Shown: positions 39,324 through 50,091, numbered from the stretch's first letter. The stretch is 64,000 bases of DNA from Cricetibacter osteomyelitidis (GCF_004340985.1 NZ_SLYB01000001.1:186001-250000), one strand, 5' to 3'. The notes: generated by a model from the letters alone, not told the origin. Made by a program: numbers and translations.

Positions 39324-40274
39324 TTAAACGCTGAACATTGCAGAGATAGATTCTTCATTGCTGATACGGCGAATCGCTTCGGATAACATACCGGAAAGAC
39401 TTAATACCCGTACTTTATTTAACGCAATGATATCTTTGGTGAGCGGAATAGTATCGGTGACGACTAATTCGTCAATCGCTGTGCCGGACAGATTTTCCGC
39501 CGCTTTACCGGAGAATACAGCGTGGGTTGCGTATGCAAATACACGCTTGGCTCCGCGTTCTTTCAATGCTTCCGCCGCTTTTACCAAGGTACCGCCGGTG
39601 TCGATCATATCATCAACTAAAATGCAATCACGACCGGATACTTCACCGATAATGTGCATAACTTGTGATACATTCGCTTTCGGACGGCGTTTATCAATAA
39701 TCGCCATATCGGCATCATTTAATAATTTTGCAATTGCACGGGCACGCACCACACCGCCGATATCCGGTGAAACCACTATCGGATTTTCAAGGTCGGTTTT
39801 CTTCAACATATCGTGCACAAGCACCGGTGAACCGAACACATTATCTACCGGTACATCAAAGAAACCTTGAATTTGTTCTGCGTGCAAGTCACAGGTTAAT
39901 ACGCGATCCACACCCACACTGGAAAGGAAATCTGCAACCACTTTAGCGGTGATCGGTACACGTGCAGAACGTACACGACGGTCTTGACGGGCATAACCGA
40001 AATAAGGAATAACCGCAGTGATACGACCGGCTGAAGCACGACGCAGAGCATCAACCATCACAATTAATTCCATAAGGTTATCGTTTGTTGGTGCACAAGT
40101 GGATTGAATAATAAATACATCCGCACCACGCACGTTTTCATTGATCTGAACTTGGATTTCACCATCACTGAAACGACCTACCGTCGCATCACCAAGTGAA
40201 GTATAAAGACGTTCAGAAATTCGTTTTGCTAACTCCGGCGTTGCGTTACCGGTAAAGAGCTTTATGTCAGGCAT
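39324..40274 (-). CDS. prs: Ribose-phosphate pyrophosphokinase (PRPP synthetase)
   Basis: Prs makes PRPP from ribose 5-phosphate and ATP, feeding purine, pyrimidine and histidine synthesis. The 316-residue length is normal. It begins [16 protein letters not shown] and has [34 protein letters not shown] and the PRPP-binding loop [13 protein letters not shown]. Its product is the substrate of hisG near the left end of this window. A 71-bp gap separates it from ispE on the same strand. Confidence 0.98.
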   Translation of the reverse strand: MPDIKLFTGNATPELAKRISERLYTSLGDATVGRFSDGEIQVQINENVRGADVFIIQSTCAPTNDNLMELIVMVDALRRASAGRITAVIPYFGYARQDRRVRSARVPITAKVVADFLSSVGVDRVLTCDLHAEQIQGFFDVPVDNVFGSPVLVHDMLKKTDLENPIVVSPDIGGVVRARAIAKLLNDADMAIIDKRRPKANVSQVMHIIGEVSGRDCILVDDMIDTGGTLVKAAEALKERGAKRVFAYATHAVFSGKAAENLSGTAIDELVVTDTIPLTKDIIALNKVRVLSLSGMLSEAIRRISNEESISAMFSV

Positions 40275-40345
40275 TTTTTAACCTCAGGTTTGTGACTAAA
40301 AATTGAGATTGCAGAGCAATCCGTTAAGATGAAATAAGTGTCGTT

Positions 40346-41236
40346 CTATTGCGAAAGGGAAGCGATCATTTGGTGTAACGGTGAATGATTCAATCCTTTA
40401 GCAATAAAACCGGTAAATTTTTCAGGTTTCACAGCGAAAACCGCTTGTGCATCTTTTTTATTATCAAATTCGGCAAACACACAAGCACCAGTGCCGGTCA
40501 ATCTTGTCGGTGCGTATTTTACCAACCAGTTAATGATCTGTTCAACCTCTGGATAATGATTTCTCACAATTTTTTCACAATCGTTTGCGTATTCCGAATT
40601 GATTAATTGTTCTAAACTCCGTTTCGGGGTATTTCGTGTTAAATTTGTATCGGAAAAAATAACGGCGGTAGAAATGGCAATATCGGGTTTTAAGACCACA
40701 TACCATTTTTCTTCAGGTTCGCATGATGTAAAGATTTCGCCTGCGCCCTCGGCTAATGCGGATTGACCATGTACGAAAATCGGCACATCAGCACCTAATT
40801 GACGACCTAATGTTGCCAGTTGTGCAAGGGATAAATTGGTTTGCCATAAATAATTTAGTGCAATTAACACAGTAGCGGCATTAGATGAACCGCCTCCGAT
40901 ACCGCCGCCCATCGGCAGAATTTTATCTAACTCAATATCCGCACCTAAAGGGCAATCGGTATATTGTTGCAATAATCTTGCCGCACGATAAATTAAATTT
41001 TGTTCTAAGGATAAATTGGGAATATCCGGGGTAAGATGAATATTGCCATCATTGCGGACATTAATCGTCAGCCAATCACCATAATCGAGAAACTGAAATA
41101 ATGTTTGTAATTCGTGATAACCATCAACACGTTTGCCGTTAATATATAAAAACAGATTCAGTTTTGCCGGACTGGGAAACCGATTTTTAGGTTGGTTTCT
41201 CTGAGAAAGTGCGGTAGAAAAATGATAAGTTTTCAT
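40346..41236 (-). CDS. ispE: 4-diphosphocytidyl-2-C-methyl-D-erythritol kinase
   Basis: IspE phosphorylates CDP-ME in the non-mevalonate isoprenoid pathway. The 296-residue GHMP kinase shows [29 protein letters not shown] near the N-terminus, the phosphate loop [17 protein letters not shown] and [12 protein letters not shown] near the C-terminus. It lies 3 bp after lolB, the arrangement lolB-ispE-prs being common in gammaproteobacteria. Uptake signals occur at its N-terminal end. Confidence 0.97.
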   Translation of the reverse strand: MKTYHFSTALSQRNQPKNRFPSPAKLNLFLYINGKRVDGYHELQTLFQFLDYGDWLTINVRNDGNIHLTPDIPNLSLEQNLIYRAARLLQQYTDCPLGADIELDKILPMGGGIGGGSSNAATVLIALNYLWQTNLSLAQLATLGRQLGADVPIFVHGQSALAEGAGEIFTSCEPEEKWYVVLKPDIAISTAVIFSDTNLTRNTPKRSLEQLINSEYANDCEKIVRNHYPEVEQIINWLVKYAPTRLTGTGACVFAEFDNKKDAQAVFAVKPEKFTGFIAKGLNHSPLHQMIASLSQ

Positions 41237-41239
41237 TCC

Positions 41240-41863
41240 TTAAAACTTCCATTTATCTATGCGGATTTTTAAGGTTTGATCTTGACTTTTCAACAAGATA
41301 TTTTGCGGCATTTTCGGTTGCGTATTGTCGTTATAAGTCAAATAATCTGCAGTCCAGGTTTGGCCGTCAATCGGGTAGTTGAATGTGGCAAGTAAATGAT
41401 TTTCACCGATTTCATAAGCGGCATGTTCATCCGGCTGACCTTTCAACCATAAAGCGAATTGTTCCAAAGGAAAATCCATTCCCACAATTTCACGTAATAA
41501 TAATTTGGCATCCGCTTCCGTGCGTTGACGGCCTTTATTATCGGAAATCGTCAAACCGCGAGCGTGCATATCAAGTTGTAGTGTGGAACTGCTAATGGTG
41601 GAGGACAATTTTAAGCTATAAGATTTCGGATTATTGTAATGCCAGTTAAATTGAGTGGAAAAACGTTCTTTGCTATTGATATACCCCAATTGACCGCTGG
41701 CGGAATACGCGTTAATTTTCTTAATTTCAGCAAGATGAGTTTTCCAAACCGGGCTCGATTTATCAATATATTTCACATTAGTCGGACGTTGCTCATCGAG
41801 CGTACAAGCACTGAGAATCAAGCTGAGTAAAGTAACGGAGCATAAATTGCGTAGTTTTAACAT
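41240..41863 (-). CDS. lolB: Outer-membrane lipoprotein receptor LolB
   Basis: LolB accepts lipoproteins from LolA and inserts them in the outer membrane. The 207-residue protein has a lipobox LILSAC (Cys20), then AYSASGQLGYINSKERFSTQFNWHY, the beginning of the half-open LolB barrel, and FPLEQFALWLKGQP typical of the family. It is first in the lolB-ispE-prs group on the minus strand. Confidence 0.93.
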   Translation of the reverse strand: MLKLRNLCSVTLLSLILSACTLDEQRPTNVKYIDKSSPVWKTHLAEIKKINAYSASGQLGYINSKERFSTQFNWHYNNPKSYSLKLSSTISSSTLQLDMHARGLTISDNKGRQRTEADAKLLLREIVGMDFPLEQFALWLKGQPDEHAAYEIGENHLLATFNYPIDGQTWTADYLTYNDNTQPKMPQNILLKSQDQTLKIRIDKWKF

Positions 41864-41956
41864 AATTTGAGAATTTATTTTATTGCTGAAAATTCGAGAC
41901 GATATTTTACCGAATTAATACCACAAAATGCAAGGAATTAAAATGGAGTGTCGTTA

Positions 41957-42214
41957 TCATAATTCAATTTCTAAATCGCTTTCCACCTGACAACAACATA
42001 ATAAGATCTCATCAGCTTGAATAAAGGCTAAAGGTGTTTCTTTGTAAGAGACTTTTCCTTGTTTGATTTTAACCCGGCAAGATCCGCAGTAACCGCTTCG
42101 GCATTGATATTCGTGATGAATACCTTGTTGTTCAAGATTTTCGAGAAGGGAAGTAGTGCCATTGTGTTCAATGGTTTGTCGGCGCTTTAGCAGATGAATT
42201 TTGTGGATATTCAT
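41957..42214 (-). CDS. yfaE: 2Fe-2S ferredoxin YfaE, ribonucleotide reductase cofactor maintenance
   Basis: The ATG giving MNIHKIHLLKRR (85 residues) is chosen; an upstream in-frame ATG would add only a hydrophobic octapeptide overlapping the hairpin. The plant-type 2Fe-2S motif CRSGYCGSCR and the later LLCCCQV supply the cluster cysteines. YfaE supplies electrons for diferric-tyrosyl cofactor assembly in NrdB. It follows nrdB on the same strand, separated by an uptake-signal hairpin. Confidence 0.92.
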   Translation of the reverse strand: MNIHKIHLLKRRQTIEHNGTTSLLENLEQQGIHHEYQCRSGYCGSCRVKIKQGKVSYKETPLAFIQADEILLCCCQVESDLEIEL

Positions 42215-42230
42215 AAAAATAATAAAAAAT

Positions 42231-42266
42231 GACCGCACTTTTGTAAATTTTAAACAAAAGTGCGGT
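42231..42266. terminator. Uptake-signal hairpin between nrdB and yfaE
   Basis: GACCGCACTTTTGT (42231-42244) pairs with ACAAAAGTGCGGT (42254-42266) around a short AT loop. In the nrdB direction it can act as a terminator or attenuator before yfaE. Confidence 0.75.
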
Positions 42267-42281
42267 AGATTTTTCTAAAGT

Positions 42282-43412
42282 TTACAGATCGAAATCACCG
42301 AAATCGTCGGTGTCTACTTTAGAATCAATTTGACCGACCAGATAAGAACTTACTTCCACTTCCTGCGGTGCTACCTGCACATTATCGGAAACCAACCACG
42401 CGTTAATCCAAGGAATCGGATTGCTACGTGCGGCAAACGGTAATGGTAAGCCTACTGCCTGCATACGGATATTGGTGATATATTCTACATATTGCACCAA
42501 AATATCTTTATTTAAGCCGATCATTGAACCGTCTTTAAATAAATAATCCGCCCAGTCTTTTTCTTGCTCTGCCGCAGCCACGAATAAATCATAAGCTTCT
42601 TGTTTACATTCTTCTGCAATTTCAGCCATTTCAGGATCATCTTGACCGGCTGCCATAATATTTAAAATATGTTGTGTACCGGTTAAGTGCAAGGCTTCAT
42701 CGCGGGCGATAAATTTAATGATTTTCGCATTACCTTCCATTAATTGGCGTTCTGCAAAGGCGAATGAACAGGCGAAAGAAACGTAGAAACGGATAGCTTC
42801 CAAGGCGTTTACGCTCATTAAGCATAAATATAATTGACGTTTTAAGTTGCGTAAACTTACTACACATTCTTTGCCGTCCACAGTATAGGTGCCTTCGCCG
42901 TATAAGCTGTAAAGCTGGCTGTCGCGGATTAAATCATCGTAGTAGGCGGAAATATCTTTTGCCCGTTTGATGATTTCTTCGTTGGTGACGATATCGTCAA
43001 ATACGATGGACGGATCGTTCACAATATTGCGGATAATATGGGTATATGAACGAGAGTGAATGGTTTCGCTGAACGTCCAGGTTTCGATCCAGGTTTCCAA
43101 TTCAGGAATGGATACTAACGGCAACAACGCCACATTCGGACTGCGCCCTTGAATGGAATCCAACAAAGTTTGATATTTTAAGTTGCTGATAAAAATATGC
43201 TTTTCGTGTTCAGGCAAAGCAGCGTAGTCGATGCGATCTTGCGATACATCCACTTCCTCCGGACGCCAGAAGAAAGACAGTTGCTTTTCAATCAGCTTTT
43301 CAAAAGTTTCATATTTTTGTTGATCGTAACGAGCAACGTTGACGTTTTGACCAAAGAACATCGGTTCTTTTAGTTGATCGTTTTTGTTTTGCGAGAAAGT
43401 GGTATATGCCAT
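42282..43412 (-). CDS. nrdB: Class Ia ribonucleotide reductase, beta subunit
   Basis: NrdB holds the diiron-tyrosyl radical used by NrdA to make deoxyribonucleotides. The 376-residue protein has the iron-ligand segments [17 protein letters not shown] and [14 protein letters not shown]. It ends with the acidic tail [10 protein letters not shown], the C-terminal peptide that docks on NrdA. It follows nrdA with a 75-bp gap containing a stem-loop. Confidence 0.97.
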   Translation of the reverse strand: MAYTTFSQNKNDQLKEPMFFGQNVNVARYDQQKYETFEKLIEKQLSFFWRPEEVDVSQDRIDYAALPEHEKHIFISNLKYQTLLDSIQGRSPNVALLPLVSIPELETWIETWTFSETIHSRSYTHIIRNIVNDPSIVFDDIVTNEEIIKRAKDISAYYDDLIRDSQLYSLYGEGTYTVDGKECVVSLRNLKRQLYLCLMSVNALEAIRFYVSFACSFAFAERQLMEGNAKIIKFIARDEALHLTGTQHILNIMAAGQDDPEMAEIAEECKQEAYDLFVAAAEQEKDWADYLFKDGSMIGLNKDILVQYVEYITNIRMQAVGLPLPFAARSNPIPWINAWLVSDNVQVAPQEVEVSSYLVGQIDSKVDTDDFGDFDL

Positions 43413-43433
43413 ATTTTTTCCTTAAATGTGAGA

Positions 43434-43482
43434 AAAAGTGCGGTGGATTTAAAAAAAGTTTTTTTAATTAAACCGCACTTTT
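43434..43482. terminator. Uptake-signal stem-loop between nrdA and nrdB
   Basis: AAAAGTGCGGT (43434-43444) and ACCGCACTTTT (43472-43482) pair, extended by complementary AT bases between them. Lying inside an operon, it probably limits or protects nrdB mRNA and does not end transcription completely. Confidence 0.7.
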
Positions 43483-43487
43483 ATTGA

Positions 43488-45758
43488 TTAAATCTTACAA
43501 GCCCCGCCGGCACAGCTGTCATCGAGGTCGTCTTGACCGTCATCGGCACCGTCGCGGGTGTTTTGGTAATACAAGGTTTTTAAACCGTATTTATAAGCGG
43601 TTAATAAGTCTTTTAACAACACTTTCATCGGTACTTTGCCGTCCGGGAAGCGTTGCGGATCGTAGTTGGTATTAGCGGAAATTGCCTGATCCACGAATTT
43701 TTGCATAATGCCAACCAAGTGCAAATAACCGTCCATATTCGGAATATCCCATAATAATTCGTAGTTTTCACCCAGGTTTTCATAATCCGGCACGACTTGT
43801 TTTAAGATACCGTCTTTTGAGGCTTTCACACTGATATGACCGCGTGGCGGTTCGATGCCGTTGGTGGCGTTAGAAATCTGTGACGATGTTTCCGACGGCA
43901 TTAATGCGGTTAATGTGGAGTTACGCAAACCGTGGGTTTGAATATCCTTACGCAGACTTTCCCAATCTAAATGCAACGGCTCTTTGGTTAAACCGTCGAT
44001 ATCTTTTTTGTAGGTATCAATCGGTAAAATACCTTTGGCATAAGTGGTTTCATTAAAGTATTCGCACGGGCCGAGCTCTTTGGCTAAATCCATCGAGGCT
44101 TTCAATAAATAATATTGAATGGCTTCAAAAGTGCGGTGGGTTAAATCGTTGGCGGAACCGTCGGAATAACGTACACCGTTTTTCGCTAAATAATAAGCGT
44201 AGTTAATCACACCGATACCGAGCGAACGGCGACCCATTGAACCGCGATAAGCTGCTTTCACCGGGTAATCCTGATAATCCAATAAAGCATCCAAACCACG
44301 TACTGCAAGTTCAGCCAAGCCTTCTAATTCATCCAGGTTTTCTATTTTACCCAAGTTAAAGGCAGAAAGTGTGCATAAAGCAATTTCACCTTCTTCATCG
44401 TGGAAGTGGGTAAGCGGTTTAGTTGGTAGGGCGATTTCCAAACATAAATTGGATTGACGCACCGGGGCTACTTCCGGGTCAAACGGTGAGTGGGTATTAC
44501 AGTGATCCACGTTTTGAATATAAATACGACCGGTGGAAGCACGTTCTTGCATTAACAAAGAGAACAATTCAACGGCTTTTATTTTGCGTTTACGAATATT
44601 CGGATCTTGTTCGTATTTGGTGTAAAGGGCTTCAAATTTATCTTGATCCGCAAAGAACGCCGTATAAAGTCCCGGTACGTCGGACGGACTGAATAAGGTA
44701 ATATCTTCGCCTTTAATTAAACGTTGATACATAGTTTTATTTAGCTGCACGCCGTAATCCATATGACGTACACGGTTATCCTCCACACCACGGTTGTTTT
44801 TTAACACCAAGAGGCTTTCTGCTTCCAAGTGCCAAATCGGGTAGTAAACCGTCGCCGCGCCGCCGCGTACACCGCCTTGAGAACAGGATTTTACCGCTGT
44901 TTGGAAGTGTTTATAAAACGGAATGCAGCCTGTATGGAAAGCTTCACCGTTGCGGATCGGACTGCCCAAGGCACGGATCGCACCGGCATTGATACCGATG
45001 CCCGCACGTTGCGATACATATTTAATAATTGCCGCAGAAGTAGCATTAATAGAATCCAAGCTATCGTCGCACTCGATCAATACACAGGAACTGAATTGAC
45101 GGGTCGGGGTACGCACGCCGGCCATAATCGGAGTAGGCAAAGAGATTTTAAAGGTTGAAGTTGCATCGTAGAAACGGCGTACATAAGATAAACGGGTTTC
45201 CTGCGGGTATTTGCTGAATAAACAGGCCGCCACCAATAAATATAAGAATTGAGCGGATTCGTAGATCTCACCGGTAACGCGGTTTTGCACCAAATATTTG
45301 CCTTCCAACTGCTTAACGGCAGCATAAGAGAAGGTCATATCACGCCAGTGATCAAGATAACCGTCCATTTCATCCCATTCTTCGCGGCTGTAATCGGTGA
45401 GCAACGCTTCATCATATTTGCCCATACGTACTAATTTTTTCACGTGATCGTATAAACGCGGCGGATCAAAATGACCATAAGCTTTTTTACGCAAATGGAA
45501 TACTGCCAGGCGGGCAGCTAAATATTGATAATCCGGCGTATCTTTGCTGATCAAATCCGCGGCGGCTTTAATAATGGTTTCGTGAATATCTGAAGTACGA
45601 ATCCCTTCATAAAACTGAATATGGGAACGCAATTCCACTTGGGATACGGACACATTTTCCAAGCCTTCTGCCGCCCACGTAATGACACGGTGGATTTTAT
45701 CAAGATCGATGGGTTCCATTTTGCCATCGCGTTTTGTAACCATTAGTTTGTTGTTCAT
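43488..45758 (-). CDS. nrdA: Class Ia ribonucleotide reductase, alpha subunit
   Basis: NrdA is the catalytic subunit reducing ribonucleoside diphosphates. The 756-residue protein begins with an ATP-cone (VTKRDGKMEPIDLDKIHRVITWAAEGL, residues ~7-95) for allosteric control. It has the first active-site Cys in TRQFSSCVL, the NLCLEIALPT loop with Cys and Glu, and the C-terminal redox pair CAGGACKI. Two NrdR-like boxes lie just upstream. Confidence 0.98.
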   Translation of the reverse strand: MNNKLMVTKRDGKMEPIDLDKIHRVITWAAEGLENVSVSQVELRSHIQFYEGIRTSDIHETIIKAAADLISKDTPDYQYLAARLAVFHLRKKAYGHFDPPRLYDHVKKLVRMGKYDEALLTDYSREEWDEMDGYLDHWRDMTFSYAAVKQLEGKYLVQNRVTGEIYESAQFLYLLVAACLFSKYPQETRLSYVRRFYDATSTFKISLPTPIMAGVRTPTRQFSSCVLIECDDSLDSINATSAAIIKYVSQRAGIGINAGAIRALGSPIRNGEAFHTGCIPFYKHFQTAVKSCSQGGVRGGAATVYYPIWHLEAESLLVLKNNRGVEDNRVRHMDYGVQLNKTMYQRLIKGEDITLFSPSDVPGLYTAFFADQDKFEALYTKYEQDPNIRKRKIKAVELFSLLMQERASTGRIYIQNVDHCNTHSPFDPEVAPVRQSNLCLEIALPTKPLTHFHDEEGEIALCTLSAFNLGKIENLDELEGLAELAVRGLDALLDYQDYPVKAAYRGSMGRRSLGIGVINYAYYLAKNGVRYSDGSANDLTHRTFEAIQYYLLKASMDLAKELGPCEYFNETTYAKGILPIDTYKKDIDGLTKEPLHLDWESLRKDIQTHGLRNSTLTALMPSETSSQISNATNGIEPPRGHISVKASKDGILKQVVPDYENLGENYELLWDIPNMDGYLHLVGIMQKFVDQAISANTNYDPQRFPDGKVPMKVLLKDLLTAYKYGLKTLYYQNTRDGADDGQDDLDDSCAGGACKI

Positions 45759-45803
45759 TAGCCTTGCTCTACCTTTTTCTTAGTTATTATTCCATAATCC
45801 AAA

Positions 45804-45850
45804 ACACAAGATATGGGTTAGAATTTTAAGTTGAGTACAAGATAAAGGAT
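45804..45850 (-). promoter_or_regulatory. Tandem NrdR boxes upstream of nrdA
   Basis: ACACAAGATATGGGTT (45804-45819) and GTACAAGATAAAGGAT (45835-45850) are similar 16-mers offset by exactly 31 bp, about three helical turns. NrdR represses nrd promoters by binding paired boxes with this spacing. Both resemble half-degenerate forms of the NrdR palindrome ACACwATATATwGTGT. Confidence 0.75.
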
Positions 45851-45956
45851 ATTTATAAAAATTCAAGCAATAAATTTTTTTTAATATTCTTGACATCAAG
45901 TAACTTATTTAGAAATATAGAAAAAAGATCTTTTAAGATAAATTTAAGGACATCTG

Positions 45957-48530
45957 ATGTTTTTGCAATACCAATCTCAAAACCCGTTAACCCCAAGTGC
46001 GGTCAAATTACAACTTGATTTATTGAAGCAATGGGAATTAGAACGCTTTGAAGCCGCCGATGTATATGATTTAATTGAAAATCGTACCCGATTTTATGAT
46101 CATTTATTAATAACATTGTGGCAGTTTTTTCAATTGGATCAGGAGCCTGATCTTACATTAATTGCCGTGGGCGGTTATGGTCGCAAAGAAATGTTTCCTT
46201 TATCGGATCTGGATTTTCTGATTTTAAGTATCAATAAACCGAGCGAACCGATTGCTCGGAAAATCAGTGAATTTGTGCAATTTTTATGGGATTGCCGTTT
46301 AGATGTGGGGCAAAGCGTTCGCACATTAAATGAATGTATGGAAGTGGGAAAAGCAGATATCACCGTGGCGACCAACTTATTGGAAAGCCGATATTTATGC
46401 GGAAACCGACCGCACTTTGAACAGTTGGATAACGCTGTTCACAACACGCCGGATTTTTGGCCGATAAAAGCCTTTTTTGATGCCAAAATCCAAGAACGCA
46501 CGGAACGTTATCAACGTTATCATAACACCGGCTACAATCTTGAGCCGGATATCAAATACAGCCCCGGCGGTTTGCGGGATCTGCATTTGCTCTATTGGAT
46601 TGCCTTACGCCATTCCCGGGCGAAAACCTTGGACGATATTTTAAACAGTGGGTTTATTTATCCGCAAGAATATGAATCATTGCTGAAAAGTCAGTCATTT
46701 TTGTTTCGCACTCGCTTTGCCTTACATTTGATGTTAAAACGCTACGACAACCGATTATTATTTGATCGTCAACTGAAAGTTAGTGAAATGTTGGGCTTTA
46801 CCGGTCAAGGTAATCAAGCAGTTGAAGCGATGATGAAGCAGTTTTTTCAATCGTTGCAAGCTATTTCTTTATTAAGTGATATGCTGGCGAAGCATTATCA
46901 AGAAAACTTTTTGAAGCCTGCCGGTGATAAAAGTGCGGTGAAAATTGACGAAAATTTTGAATGTATCGATCAAATGATCTGCTTGCGAAATCCTAAGTGT
47001 TTTGTGCAACAACCGGCGACGATAATTGATTTATTTTTGCATTTAACAGCACACCTGGATTGGGAAATTCATTCGTCAACCCTAAGACAATTACCGCTGG
47101 CTTTGACCCAATTAAAAGAAAAACTTAGTAATTTACCGGCTGCCCGCATAAAATTCTTACTCTTGCTGGCTCAACCCAACGCCATTGCTCGAGCATTAAT
47201 GCCAATGCACCGTTACGGTGTCTTGACCGCATATTTACGTAAATGGCAGGGTATTGAAGGTCTAATGCAGTTTGATTTATTTCACAATTATACGGTGGAC
47301 GAACATACCTTGCGGGTAATGGCCAAATTAGAGTGTTTTCTTGATTCGCAAACCATGGAACAACACCCCGTTTGTTGTGAAATTTTCCCGAAAATCGACC
47401 GCACTTTATTGTATTTAGCCGCGTTGTTTCACGATATCGCAAAAGGTCGCGGCGGTGATCACGCGGTTCTTGGCGCGGTGGATATGCGAGATTTTGCCGA
47501 ACGACACGGCTTTAATGAACAGGATACGGAACTGATGGTGTGGCTGGTAGAACAGCATTTATTGATGTCTGTTACCGCCCAACGGCGGGATATTCACGAT
47601 CCGGAAATTATCCGTGATTTTGCCGATAAAATAAAAACGCAAAAACGTTTGGACTATCTCATGTGCCTAACGGTAGCGGACATTTGTGCCACCAATGCAA
47701 CTTTGTGGAACAGTTGGAAGCGGTCTTTATTGGCAAGTCTGTATCAGTTCACCACCCGTCAGCTTCAGCAAGGTACGGAACATTTGTTGGATCAAAAACA
47801 AGAAGCCAATGAGCATCGTAAACAAGCTTTGAAATTGTTAGCACATATAAATCCGGAAAAAATCACCGCACTTTGGGCTCGCTGTCCCGATGACTATTTC
47901 TTACGCAATACCGCTAAACAAATCGCGTGGCATACGGAATTGTTGTGTGAAAGTCACAATGAGATTTTAGTGAAAATCAGCAACCGCTTTTCTTTGGGGG
48001 GAACGGAAGTATTTGTGTATTGCCCTGACCAACCGAATTTATTCAATAAAGTGGTAAATATTATCGATGCCAAAAACTTCAGTATCCATGATGCTCAAAT
48101 CATCACCAGCTTAGACGGCTATGTGTTGGACAGCTTTATTGTGACAGAGTTAGATGGCACATTAGCCAAATTCGACCGACGTCGAGCCTTAGAGCAAGCC
48201 TTGTTAGAAGGTTTATCCGGTGAGAAAAAAGTCACACGGGCAAAAAAATACAAAACCAAATTGCAGCATTTCCACGTTGCCACCGAAGTACAGTTCTTAA
48301 ATACGGAAAAATCCGATCAAACGGAATTGGAAATCATCACCTTAGATAAAGCCGGATTATTGGCGGATATCAGTGATATTTTCACGGAATTAAATCTGAA
48401 TTTGCTCAATGCCAAAATCACCACCAACGGCGAACGAGCGGAGGATTTCTTTATTTTGACTAATCAGTTCAATGAAGCATTGACTGTAGAGCAAAGAGAT
48501 GTGTTGGAGCGGAAGTTAAAGGATATTTAG
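45957..48530 (+). CDS. glnD: Bifunctional PII uridylyltransferase / uridylyl-removing enzyme
   Basis: GlnD senses glutamine and adds or removes UMP on PII proteins. The 857-residue protein has an N-terminal nucleotidyltransferase ([19 protein letters not shown], residues ~73-91), a central HD hydrolase ([21 protein letters not shown], ~485-505) and two C-terminal ACT domains (from ~685 and ~785) that bind glutamine. TAAGGA precedes the ATG. TTGACA at 45890 is a plausible -35 element for its promoter. It is divergent from nrdA. Confidence 0.97.
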   Translation: MFLQYQSQNPLTPSAVKLQLDLLKQWELERFEAADVYDLIENRTRFYDHLLITLWQFFQLDQEPDLTLIAVGGYGRKEMFPLSDLDFLILSINKPSEPIARKISEFVQFLWDCRLDVGQSVRTLNECMEVGKADITVATNLLESRYLCGNRPHFEQLDNAVHNTPDFWPIKAFFDAKIQERTERYQRYHNTGYNLEPDIKYSPGGLRDLHLLYWIALRHSRAKTLDDILNSGFIYPQEYESLLKSQSFLFRTRFALHLMLKRYDNRLLFDRQLKVSEMLGFTGQGNQAVEAMMKQFFQSLQAISLLSDMLAKHYQENFLKPAGDKSAVKIDENFECIDQMICLRNPKCFVQQPATIIDLFLHLTAHLDWEIHSSTLRQLPLALTQLKEKLSNLPAARIKFLLLLAQPNAIARALMPMHRYGVLTAYLRKWQGIEGLMQFDLFHNYTVDEHTLRVMAKLECFLDSQTMEQHPVCCEIFPKIDRTLLYLAALFHDIAKGRGGDHAVLGAVDMRDFAERHGFNEQDTELMVWLVEQHLLMSVTAQRRDIHDPEIIRDFADKIKTQKRLDYLMCLTVADICATNATLWNSWKRSLLASLYQFTTRQLQQGTEHLLDQKQEANEHRKQALKLLAHINPEKITALWARCPDDYFLRNTAKQIAWHTELLCESHNEILVKISNRFSLGGTEVFVYCPDQPNLFNKVVNIIDAKNFSIHDAQIITSLDGYVLDSFIVTELDGTLAKFDRRRALEQALLEGLSGEKKVTRAKKYKTKLQHFHVATEVQFLNTEKSDQTELEIITLDKAGLLADISDIFTELNLNLLNAKITTNGERAEDFFILTNQFNEALTVEQRDVLERKLKDI

Positions 48531-48552
48531 CGTTCGGTTTGCCGGTTCATTG

Positions 48553-48798
48553 AAATACGACGGCCGGCGTGGTTATCAGGGGGACGGACTTTGCTAGGTA
48601 TTTCAAAGCGGATGGGTTTACCAAAGGTGCTCAGCATATCAATGGTATCGAGAGTCGTTTTGGAGCTATGTCAGGCATCGTCCGATACAATTTAAAGGCG
48701 TGGTAAAGCATACGTTTTACTTGTATTTGAAAAAGACGAAGTTTTGCTTTAATCACATGCATGTTGGTTTGTATAAGATACTGTTAAAAATGTTATGA
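48553..48798 (+). pseudogene. C-terminal remnant of an IS1595-family (IS1016-like) transposase
   Basis: One frame reads KYDGRRGYQ and then FTKGAQHINGIES. After a frameshift the next frame reads FWSYVRHRPIQFKGV, HTFYLYLKKTKFCFNH and LYKILLKML to a stop at 48798. HINGIESFWS and FYLYLKxTxFxFNHR...LYKILLKLL are typical of IS1595-family DDE transposases, which are widespread in Haemophilus. The N-terminal two thirds and recognisable terminal repeats are absent, so it is a dead fragment. It lies between glnD and the ROK regulator, at the edge of an accessory sugar operon. Confidence 0.85.
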
Positions 48799-48819
48799 AA
48801 TCCTCCTTTAAAATGAATT

Positions 48820-49932
48820 TTACTTCCTAAGCCCCTTTTTAATAAAATAAAGTCCCGCCCCGATGAGAGTTGAATAACTTTGTTGTTGTGCAATACTGAT
48901 GTTGAGATCATGTTGCGGAAAAGTCGCATAACTTTCCATTTTTTGCTTAAGTACGACGAGATCCTCATCCTTAAGATAGGGGGCAATTTTTCCACCTAGA
49001 ATAATATCCCTTTCGAGCAAAAGATAAACCGCATTAAGTCCTTTTGCCAGGTTGGTTAAAAAAATGTCCCAACGTTGCTGATAATGAAAATCTTTTTGTC
49101 TTAGTTGTGCAAAGAATTGTTCTTCGCTTTCATTTTTTTGCAATAATGCCGAGAGTGAACAATAAGTTTCTAAGCAGCCTTTTTGTCCGCAATAGCAAGC
49201 ATTGCCGTTGTCATAGATTTGCAAATGTTCAAATGCGCCGGCAAAACCGTTTTTACCGAGATCGATCTGATTATTAATAATATGTGCACCACCCAGATGT
49301 TCGCTGATAAACACATAAATTGCATCATTAAGATATTTGGCTTTCCATAATTCGGCGGTAGCGGCACATTTTACGTCGTGAAAAAGCATTACCGGTAAGT
49401 CGAAATGGTTATCTAAGGTCGGAATGTCAAAATTGTCAGAAGGAAAGGCTTTGCTGTATAGCATTGATTTGCCGTCTTTGGCGGCAATACCTTGTACGGA
49501 TAATCCGATTCCAAGAATTTGTGATTTGGCATACCGACTTTCGGTAATAAATTGATCGATAGCTTGTATCAGCGTTAATGTATAGGATTGTTCCTCGATA
49601 AAGGTAAACTCGCTGTTTTTTTGCAGCATGATTTCACCGAGTAAGTTGAGTACGGCGCATTTTATTTGCGTATTTTGAATTTCTACCGCAATAGCGATAT
49701 GTGCATCTTTCACTAGTTCATAAGCGATCGCCGGTCGTCCGCCCTGCGATTCTAATTGCCCACATTCTCTAATTTTTCCTTCCTTGTTCAATTTACCGAT
49801 ATTATTTACTACCGTCGGTAAACTTAGATTTAAAAATCGGGCTATTTGTTGTTTAGATACTTTATCGTATTGAAAAAATAATCGGTAAATGTTTTGATAA
49901 TTGTTTTGTTTAATATCTATGATGGTATTCAT
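48820..49932 (-). CDS. ROK-family transcriptional repressor
   Basis: The 370-residue protein has an N-terminal winged helix-turn-helix (VSKQQIARFLNLSLPTVVNNIGKLNKEGKI, residues ~25-54). The ROK kinase-like domain follows, with GLSVQGIAAKDG and the zinc/ROK motif CYCGQKGCLETYCS. It is divergent from the SDR-kinase-transporter operon, so it most likely represses that operon until a sugar or sugar phosphate binds. Repeated ATTTTATAAAAG sites in the shared promoter region are likely operators. Confidence 0.9.
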   Translation of the reverse strand: MNTIIDIKQNNYQNIYRLFFQYDKVSKQQIARFLNLSLPTVVNNIGKLNKEGKIRECGQLESQGGRPAIAYELVKDAHIAIAVEIQNTQIKCAVLNLLGEIMLQKNSEFTFIEEQSYTLTLIQAIDQFITESRYAKSQILGIGLSVQGIAAKDGKSMLYSKAFPSDNFDIPTLDNHFDLPVMLFHDVKCAATAELWKAKYLNDAIYVFISEHLGGAHIINNQIDLGKNGFAGAFEHLQIYDNGNACYCGQKGCLETYCSLSALLQKNESEEQFFAQLRQKDFHYQQRWDIFLTNLAKGLNAVYLLLERDIILGGKIAPYLKDEDLVVLKQKMESYATFPQHDLNISIAQQQSYSTLIGAGLYFIKKGLRK

Positions 49933-49962
49933 TTGGCTAATTCGCTTTTTAAAACTCGCTAA

Positions 49963-49986
49963 ATTTTGTGAATCATATCACAAAAT
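49963..49986. promoter_or_regulatory. Near-perfect CRP-cAMP site
   Basis: TGTGA-ATCATA-TCACA (49967-49982) is flanked by complementary AATTTT and AAAATT, giving an extended palindrome. It matches the E. coli CRP consensus core exactly and implies catabolite control of the divergent operon. Confidence 0.9.
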
Positions 49987-50014
49987 TGATAAAAAGTTCC
50001 CTTTTATTAAATCC

Positions 50015-50091
50015 ATTTTATAAAAGTCTCTTGCAAATAAGAATAAGCAAGAGTATTTTAAAGCTACTTTTATAAAGTTATTTTATAAAAG
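50015..50091. promoter_or_regulatory. Three copies of a TTTTATAAAA operator-like palindrome
   Basis: ATTTTATAAAAG at 50015-50026, ACTTTTATAAAGT at 50066-50078 and ATTTTATAAAAG at 50080-50091 lie between the CRP site and the SDR start. Repeated palindromes next to a divergent ROK gene are best explained as its binding sites. Confidence 0.65.
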
